Shown piece after piece: positions 59,553 to 64,000 of a stretch of 64,000 nt of DNA; the first letter of the stretch is position 1; each line of letters opens with the position of its first letter. The DNA lies in the NCBI GenBank assembly GCA_021404685.1, contig QWHC01000007.1, positions 62,001 through 126,000 on the forward strand. Reading direction: 5' to 3'. The position numbers and the translations under genes are program-made. Origin of the DNA: Chloroflexi bacterium CFX4 (GTDB taxonomy: Bacteria > Chloroflexota > Anaerolineae > Aggregatilineales > UBA2796). The notes beneath the pieces were generated by a model. It was not told where the DNA came from, made no database searches, and saw only the letters and a list, made by a program, of their open reading frames with translations.

Positions 59553-59824
59553 TGCTGAATGTCTCTCTCCGCAATCTGATTAAGTGCCTCGCGCAACCAA
59601 GCTGTGCCTTCCGCCGTGCTGAGCAACTGTGCCAAGCTATCGTAGACTGCACCCCTAAGCAAGGGCTGCCCGACCCATAGCAGTTGTGAGGTTAGAAAGC
59701 CCAAAGGTGTTTCCAAAAGCACATTGAAAGCGCCCACCAAGCCAACCTTACGCAGTTCAGGCACAATGGCAGCTAGCCATTGGCGCACTTGCGCTAACCG
59801 TTCAGGCGAAAGTTCGTTTTCCAT
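59549..59824 (-). CDS. Small protein of unknown function, first gene of the MutL-like operon
   Basis: 91 residues, mostly helical: ERLAQVRQWLAAIVPELRKV, then a hydrophobic stretch VGAFNVLLETPLGFLTSQLL and an acidic/Gln end. It does not look like a membrane protein in full but may be peripheral. The ORF opens at 59842, but TATACT lies over that start, so the ATG at 59824 was chosen. It overlaps the DUF6754-like gene by ATGA and is therefore the likely leader gene of the eight-gene operon. No family is recognised. Confidence 0.6.
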   Translation of the reverse strand: MENELSPERLAQVRQWLAAIVPELRKVGLVGAFNVLLETPLGFLTSQLLWVGQPLLRGAVYDSLAQLLSTAEGTAWLREALNQIAERDIQQ

Positions 59825-59913
59825 GCCTTGCCAGTATAACATTATCTCACCAAATCCGATAGCAAGCCGCCTTGTCCAAACGGTTTGAATAGCCTTACTG
59901 AAGGTTACCGCTT

Positions 59914-60315
59914 GTGTATGCTGAAGATGTGGTGCTGATCGGCGTCATCAACCGCCAGCGTGATCTGCGCGCAGCCCGTGAGTCGGGCTGGTACCGCCTG
60001 CCTGTCTTGCGTGCGCCGCGTTGGATCACAGTGGATTATGTGGCGTTCTACCTGAGCCGTGCCTTTGGCGCGCAAAACGGCGCGATTCACTATTATGCGC
60101 GCTGCACAGGGCATGAACTCTGCCGCCGCCGCGACCTGCTGCCTGACGAGCCAAATCATCCACGTGCGGATGCTCTGTACTTTCGGCTGAGCCTTGCGCC
60201 ATTGTGCGCCAAAGTGCCGCCGATCACCAACCCAACGCACCGCCCGCTTGCCTTCATTTATACGACGTGGGCGCGGTTTTGCGCTGCCGAGAGCCTACCC
60301 GATCTGTATGGTTAG
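59914..60315 (+). CDS. Small protein of unknown function, possibly PUA/EVE-like fold
   Basis: 133 residues starting at a GTG. The chain has a strand-rich pattern: EDVVLIGVINRQRDL, WYRLPVLRAP, VDYVAFYLSRAFG, GAIHYYARCTG, RRRDLLPDEPNHPRAD, LYFRLSLAPL and RPLAFIYTTWARF. The arrangement of aromatic strands with a short WYR-LP loop recalls the PUA-like EVE/ASCH domains, which bind modified nucleic acids, but this is only a fold-level impression. Start choice is uncertain because no clear ribosome binding site is present. It is read divergently from the MutL-like operon and upstream of the LutA-like gene; no functional link is visible. Confidence 0.6.
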   Translation: MYAEDVVLIGVINRQRDLRAARESGWYRLPVLRAPRWITVDYVAFYLSRAFGAQNGAIHYYARCTGHELCRRRDLLPDEPNHPRADALYFRLSLAPLCAKVPPITNPTHRPLAFIYTTWARFCAAESLPDLYG

Positions 60316-60470
60316 GAATGCCCGCCTGCCCATTTGCTCACCCCAATACCTGCTGCACACGGCTATCGCCACAAACTTTACCACGTCCACCTTGCGAAAT
60401 GGCTTGCCGAAACACCTTGATCCGACTAGACTCTGCCTATGTTAGCGTGCTTTACAAAGGCAAGCCGTCT

Positions 60471-61241
60471 ATGAGCCAAAATGATCACACATCACGTTCC
60501 GACGTGCGCGGCAAGCGTGTTTCGTTCTTCGTCACTTGCATTGTGGATATGATTTATCCGCACAGCGGCATGGCAGCCGTTGAAGTGTTGGAGCGCGTTG
60601 GCGCCTCGGTCGATTTCCCCGCCGCACAGACCTGTTGTGGGCAAATGGGCTTTAACGGCGGCTACCGTGATGAGGCGCGCCAAGTGGCACGCCAATTTTT
60701 GCGCGCCTTTGCCGATGCAGAGGTGATTGTAACGCCCAGTGGTTCGTGCGCCACAATGGTGCGCCATTACTACCCTGAACTGTTCGCTGACGACCTTGAG
60801 TGGCGTGAACGTGCCGAACAGGCGGCCCGCATCACTTGGGAACTGACCGAATTTTTGGTGGATGGCTTGGGTGTGACGGATTTAGGCGTCTCGCTGCGGC
60901 AGCCGCGCACTGTTGCGCTGCATGACGCCTGCCATGGATTGCGTGGGTTGGGCATTCAGCGCCAACCGCGTGCTTTGCTGGCAAAGGTGCAGAACCTGAC
61001 CGTCGTCGAACTCAGCGGCGCTGATCAGTGCTGCGGCTTTGGCGGACTCTTTGCGGTGAAAATGCCTGAGATTAGCAGCGCGATGCTGGATCAGAAAGTC
61101 GGTCATATCACTGCCAGCGGTGCAGATGCCATTGTGACCTGCGATGCAAGCTGCCTAACACAAATGAACGGCGGCTTAAGCAGACAGGGCAGCGCGGTGC
61201 GCGTTTACCATGTGGCGGACGTGCTGGCAGGTCGGTTGTAG
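60471..61241 (+). CDS. LutA/LldE-like CCG-domain iron-sulfur oxidoreductase subunit
   Basis: 256-residue cytoplasmic protein with two CCG (cysteine-rich) domains: QTCCGQMGFNGGYRDEARQV (Cys55-Cys56) and DQCCGFGGLFAVKMPEISSA, each with upstream Cys partners (TCIVD, HDACHG). This is the LutA/YkgE/LldE pattern; with LutB and LutC it oxidises L-lactate to pyruvate. No lutB or lutC is next to it, so it could work with distant partners or in another heterodisulfide-like enzyme. ATG 60471 has AAAGG ten bases upstream; a longer ORF to 60204 lacks such support. The J-domain gene begins ten bases after the stop. Confidence 0.88.
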   Translation: MSQNDHTSRSDVRGKRVSFFVTCIVDMIYPHSGMAAVEVLERVGASVDFPAAQTCCGQMGFNGGYRDEARQVARQFLRAFADAEVIVTPSGSCATMVRHYYPELFADDLEWRERAEQAARITWELTEFLVDGLGVTDLGVSLRQPRTVALHDACHGLRGLGIQRQPRALLAKVQNLTVVELSGADQCCGFGGLFAVKMPEISSAMLDQKVGHITASGADAIVTCDASCLTQMNGGLSRQGSAVRVYHVADVLAGRL

Positions 61242-61251
61242 TGGATTGCTT

Positions 61252-62028
61252 ATGCGGATCAACCTGAATTGGGTCAATCAACATCTCATTGAAGAGCTTT
61301 ACAGCGCGCCGATTGTGAATGGCGTGCTGCATGATGGCTTTGATATTGTGCTGATTGATCTGTTGGGTGGCGAACAGATCGCCATTCACCTGATCGAGCG
61401 TGATATAGATGTCTCGGTCATTCAGGCAGTGTTGGATGAGAACGCTGCACACGGACGCTACACGCTCTTTTTTCTGTGGAGCGCCATGCTGCTTCCCGAA
61501 CACGGCGAGCGCTACCTGCCCTACGACTGGATGAGCGCCTTGCTGGACATTTACGGCGATAAAATCTATGCCTTTGAGAACTATGGGCAGAACGCTTGGT
61601 TATTTCCTGTCCATTTTGAGGCAGAGGCGGGCAGTTTGTGGCGCAACGTGCGCTATGGCGAAGTGGTGGATATGGCGGCGCTGCACTGCCAAACCATTCA
61701 CACCGAAGGCGGCTTCTTAAATGGCGCATGGCGCATCGCCACCTTTAGTGATGAACCTGCACCATACCGCGAACGCCGCCAACACACGGGCAAACATCAC
61801 CGTGAGCCACCGCGCAGCACCCGCGCCGCCATTTTTGCCTACTATGACCTGTTGGGTGTTGCCTACGATGCTGACCTAGAGACGGTCAAGCGTGAGTATC
61901 GGCGCTTGGCGCTGCAATTTCACCCCGACTACAACAAAGCAGAGGACGCCACTGAGCGTATGCAGGCGATCAACACTGCCTACGCCAAAATTATAGAGCA
62001 TTTGGGTGCTAACGCGGCTGAGGCGTGA
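61252..62028 (+). CDS. Unknown N-terminal domain fused to a C-terminal J domain
   Basis: 258 residues. The C terminus (about 203-255) is a J domain with YYDLLGVAYDADLETVKREY and the Hsp70-stimulating His224-Pro225-Asp226. The first 180 residues form a mixed alpha/beta domain of no recognised family, rich in acidic and aromatic residues (LIDLLGGEQIAIHLIERDID, LYPYDWM-like LPYDWMSALLDIYG). A basic linker joins them. C-terminal J domains occur in proteins that bring substrates to DnaK. The ATG at 61252 was chosen over an earlier one inside lutA. It is probably cotranscribed with the LutA-like gene; the partner client could be an Fe-S enzyme, which is speculation. Confidence 0.8.
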   Translation: MRINLNWVNQHLIEELYSAPIVNGVLHDGFDIVLIDLLGGEQIAIHLIERDIDVSVIQAVLDENAAHGRYTLFFLWSAMLLPEHGERYLPYDWMSALLDIYGDKIYAFENYGQNAWLFPVHFEAEAGSLWRNVRYGEVVDMAALHCQTIHTEGGFLNGAWRIATFSDEPAPYRERRQHTGKHHREPPRSTRAAIFAYYDLLGVAYDADLETVKREYRRLALQFHPDYNKAEDATERMQAINTAYAKIIEHLGANAAEA

Positions 62029-62031
62029 AGG

Positions 62032-62067
62032 AGCGCCCGATCTTCTGCTGTATGAAGATCGGGCGCT
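62032..62067. terminator. Bidirectional hairpin between convergent genes
   Basis: AGCGCCCGATCTTC (62032-62045) and GAAGATCGGGCGCT (62054-62067) form a perfect 14-base-pair stem with an eight-base loop, starting four bases after the J-domain stop. It is symmetrical and should terminate both convergent transcripts even without a U-run. Confidence 0.7.
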
Positions 62068-62077
62068 GTGAAAAGCG

Positions 62078-62752
62078 CTATTGGGCGCGCAGCGTCAGCA
62101 TATATGCTACCAGATCGTTGATTTGGTCAGGCGTCAACTCGTCGGCGTAGGTCTGGTGCATTAGGCTCATGCCGCCTACGGCATAGATTTTATCGCCCTC
62201 ATTTGGCACAAGGTACTTGTTCGGCAGGATGATCGAGTTCCGCAGATAGGCAGCGGCGCTCAGTTCGTTCGGATCACGGCGGGCAGCGCGATCGGCAATG
62301 CCGTGCATCACCGGACCGACCAAATCATTCACCTCGACAATCTCTACATAGTGGCAAGAGGCGCAGGTTGGCACTTCGGGCTTGCTCGGAATGCCATTGG
62401 CAAACAGCAGCGCACCACGTTCGGGATCAGGCTGAGGCGTGGCGCTTGGCGTTGGTGTTTCGGTGGGCGGTACGGGCGTGCCAGTTGGCGGAATGAGCGT
62501 GATCGTCGGCGTGGCGGAAGGGCGGGTGCGGGTCGGCGGGCGGGTCGGCTCAACCGCGACGGCTGTAGGGGCAGCAGGTGCGGTTGCCTCAGCGCGGCTA
62601 TCGGCAGTTGGCAGAACAGGCACGCGGCTAGGCAGCTCAAGGGTGGGTGGGAATTCAGGTGCAGGCGTGGCAGGTGTGCCGCAAGCGGCGAGGACTGCCA
62701 TCAGCAGAGCAGCCAACAGAATTGGCGCGTGCTTGATGATCATGCGCTTCAA
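62078..62752 (-). CDS. c-type cytochrome lipoprotein
   Basis: 224-residue exported lipoprotein. Lipobox VLAAC (Cys24) is followed by an 85-residue Pro/Thr-rich linker and a cytochrome c domain from about 109: ERGALLFANG, heme motif CASCH (130-134), LVGPVMHGIADRA, NSIILPNKYLVPNEGDK, and SLMHQTYADELTPDQINDLV with Met residues able to act as distal ligand. The final helix INDLVAYMLTLRAQ is typical of class I cytochromes. It would be attached to the outer face of the membrane by lipid and carry electrons there. The CcmAB-type proteins at the start of the window fit a need for heme attachment. No oxidase gene is adjacent. Confidence 0.9.
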   Translation of the reverse strand: MKRMIIKHAPILLAALLMAVLAACGTPATPAPEFPPTLELPSRVPVLPTADSRAEATAPAAPTAVAVEPTRPPTRTRPSATPTITLIPPTGTPVPPTETPTPSATPQPDPERGALLFANGIPSKPEVPTCASCHYVEIVEVNDLVGPVMHGIADRAARRDPNELSAAAYLRNSIILPNKYLVPNEGDKIYAVGGMSLMHQTYADELTPDQINDLVAYMLTLRAQ

Positions 62753-62888
62753 ACCTTTCTGAAAATTGGGCGGTCAGGCAGTCAACTTGTGCAATTTACG
62801 CAGATTATGCCCCTTTGTGCGTATTTTCGCAAATGCACGGATTGCCCAACTGTACTGCATTAAACCCAGCCTGTGGTTGGCATTGCGC

Positions 62889-64000
62889 TCAACCTTCGGT
62901 GCGCGCAATGCGAAAGCCGACAAACTCCAGCCCGTGTGCCGGGTTAACCTCATCGCGCTTGGCAGCCCGCAGGTTGCCTTCATCAATGTTCATCCACGAG
63001 CCACCACGCCGCACACGCCCCATTGAACTGTTGTAGATGTTCTCATCGCCTGTGTGATAATCGGTTAGGCACAGCTCCCAGACGTTGCCACACATATCCA
63101 CCACGCCAAATGGACTTTTGCCCACTTCGGCATAGTGAGTCACCGGCGTGGTGCGATCACTTTTATAGTTGCAGCGCGTTGCCTCAAACGAGTCGCCCCA
63201 CGCATAGATGAAGTTCGGTATGCCTTGCGCGGCACGCTGCCATTGGCGTTCAGTGGGCAGCATGATTGCCTCGCCCGTTATTTCCGTCAGCCATAGGCAG
63301 AAGGCAACCGCCTCATACCACGAGACGCCTACAACAGGGTGCTGTGCTTTGTTCCAGCGCTCGGATTGCCAAAAGCGCGGCTGCACCCAGCCTTTTTCTT
63401 GGCGCACACGCCAGCCCTCAGGTGTCCACCATTCCTGCCTAGCGTAGCCTTTGGCACGGATAAATTTCTCGAATTGGGCGTTGGTGATGGGATATTTGGC
63501 AATCTTGAAGGTGAAGACCTCTTGTAGGGTGTTGCGCGACAGATAGCCGCCTTGCTCTAGGCGCACCCTGCCCGCCGTAATATCTACCCACTCAAAAGGC
63601 AGGTCTGTGCTGAGGATATCGGCTGTGGTAGGGCGCGGCTTGGGCAGCACTGTGATATGGGTAGAACTGTCCGATTTATCAGTGGGCGGGCGCTCAGCAT
63701 GTCTGGGATTGGCAGCGCCTTGTATAAATGGGTTGCGTGCTTCGGTTTTATCACGCTGCGCCTGCAAGGTTGCCAAATGTTCAAGCAAGGGCAGTGCCGC
63801 CTGATAGTTGCCGCTTTGGCAGAGCGCAATCAGGCGATCATGCAGCACGGATTCTTCTTGCGTAAGCTGTGGCACGTACAGGGGCGGTTGGTAGGGATCG
63901 GGTGGATTCTGGACGGCAATTGGGATAAACGCCACTAACTTATCAAGGGCTTCCTCGTAAAAGCGCGGATAGAACTCGATGCCCTGCCTGCCGCCAATGA
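62889..64000 (-). CDS. FGE/SUMF1-domain protein, N terminus beyond the window
   Basis: The reading frame stays open to the right edge (at least 370 residues), so the protein is partial; the GTG at 63935 should not be taken as its start, since in-frame codons upstream read GIEFYPRFYEEALDKL. A linker region to about residue 140 is followed by a formylglycine-generating-enzyme-like domain: FKIAKYPITNAQFEKFI, HPVVGVSWYEAVAFCLWL, LPTERQWQRAAQG, GVVDMCGNVWEL, RRGGSWMN and VGFRIAR. The catalytic cysteine pair of true FGE is not seen in the final block (NLRAAKRDEVNP), so activity on sulfatases is unlikely. Such domains in Chloroflexota are often fused to TIR or caspase-like signalling domains; what lies beyond the edge is unknown. 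Confidence 0.85.
   Translation of the reverse strand, partial: IGGRQGIEFYPRFYEEALDKLVAFIPIAVQNPPDPYQPPLYVPQLTQEESVLHDRLIALCQSGNYQAALPLLEHLATLQAQRDKTEARNPFIQGAANPRHAERPPTDKSDSSTHITVLPKPRPTTADILSTDLPFEWVDITAGRVRLEQGGYLSRNTLQEVFTFKIAKYPITNAQFEKFIRAKGYARQEWWTPEGWRVRQEKGWVQPRFWQSERWNKAQHPVVGVSWYEAVAFCLWLTEITGEAIMLPTERQWQRAAQGIPNFIYAWGDSFEATRCNYKSDRTTPVTHYAEVGKSPFGVVDMCGNVWELCLTDYHTGDENIYNSSMGRVRRGGSWMNIDEGNLRAAKRDEVNPAHGLEFVGFRIARTEG

Noticed and set aside
63933-63935. GTG as start of the FGE-like protein
   Set aside because: The frame continues upstream without a stop to the window edge and the codons encode plausible protein, so this GTG is most likely an internal Val.

Overview
The window looks like chromosomal DNA of a member of the Chloroflexota, most likely an Anaerolineae-type lineage. 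The evidence is the gene mix: a very large GT-C/Agl23-like membrane protein fused to NHL repeats, a MutL-like ASKHA protein in a membrane operon with a DUF6754 protein, a PrsW-type protease joined to a cyclic-nucleotide-binding domain, lipoproteins with long Thr/Pro linkers, and a standalone acyl-CoA mutase large subunit. This is inference from gene content; there is no rRNA in the window. No CRISPR array, insertion sequence, phage gene or clear pseudogene was seen.

Layout. 1-3.95 kb: NYN ribonuclease, then an S41 protease and the CcmA/CcmB pair. 3.98-5.6 kb: tRNA-Cys, a duplicated VOC protein and the RNase P RNA gene. 5.65-7.7 kb: a two-gene ABC-type ATPase plus TOPRIM/DUF4276-like module directly behind rnpB, a candidate defence pair. 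7.7-9.5 kb: etfBA. 9.7-12.2 kb: PrsW-cNMP fusion and a second cNMP-binding protein. 12.2-14.1 kb: NagB-like and LysM lipoprotein genes. 14.1-20.8 kb: a complete Liv-type ABC importer operon that ends in an extra double-domain sugar/nucleoside-type ATPase. 20.9-27.4 kb: GH13 protein, two tandem HEAT/TPR/membrane paralogues, methyltransferase, creatininase-like hydrolase. 27.4-30.6 kb: DinB-like protein, tRNA-Arg, small membrane proteins, DoxX, ECF sigma and anti-sigma. 30.6-37.5 kb: the 1511-residue GT-C/NHL protein, a PD40 lipoprotein and a WXG100-like protein. 37.6-42.6 kb: acyl-CoA mutase and two acyl-CoA dehydrogenases. 42.9-50.4 kb: esterase, Rel, MltG and two GT-C paralogues.

50.5-59.8 kb is an eight-gene minus-strand operon ended by a hairpin terminator. 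It holds a MutL-like ASKHA protein, a KOW-like protein, four membrane proteins, and a 1035-residue protein whose N-terminal part carries about sixteen short tryptophan motifs. There are no glutamate mutase genes beside it. I consider this the best candidate for an undescribed system: an envelope-spanning complex with an actin-like ATPase.

59.9-64 kb: a small conserved-looking protein, a LutA-like CCG protein, a J-domain protein, a c-type cytochrome lipoprotein, and an FGE-like protein cut by the right edge.

Metabolically, etfAB, two acyl-CoA dehydrogenases, the B12-type mutase and the branched-chain amino acid importer fit a heterotroph degrading amino acids and short acyl-CoAs. CcmAB and the cytochrome lipoprotein suggest a respiratory chain. 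Gene starts were adjusted where ribosome binding sites or promoter overlap decided the matter.
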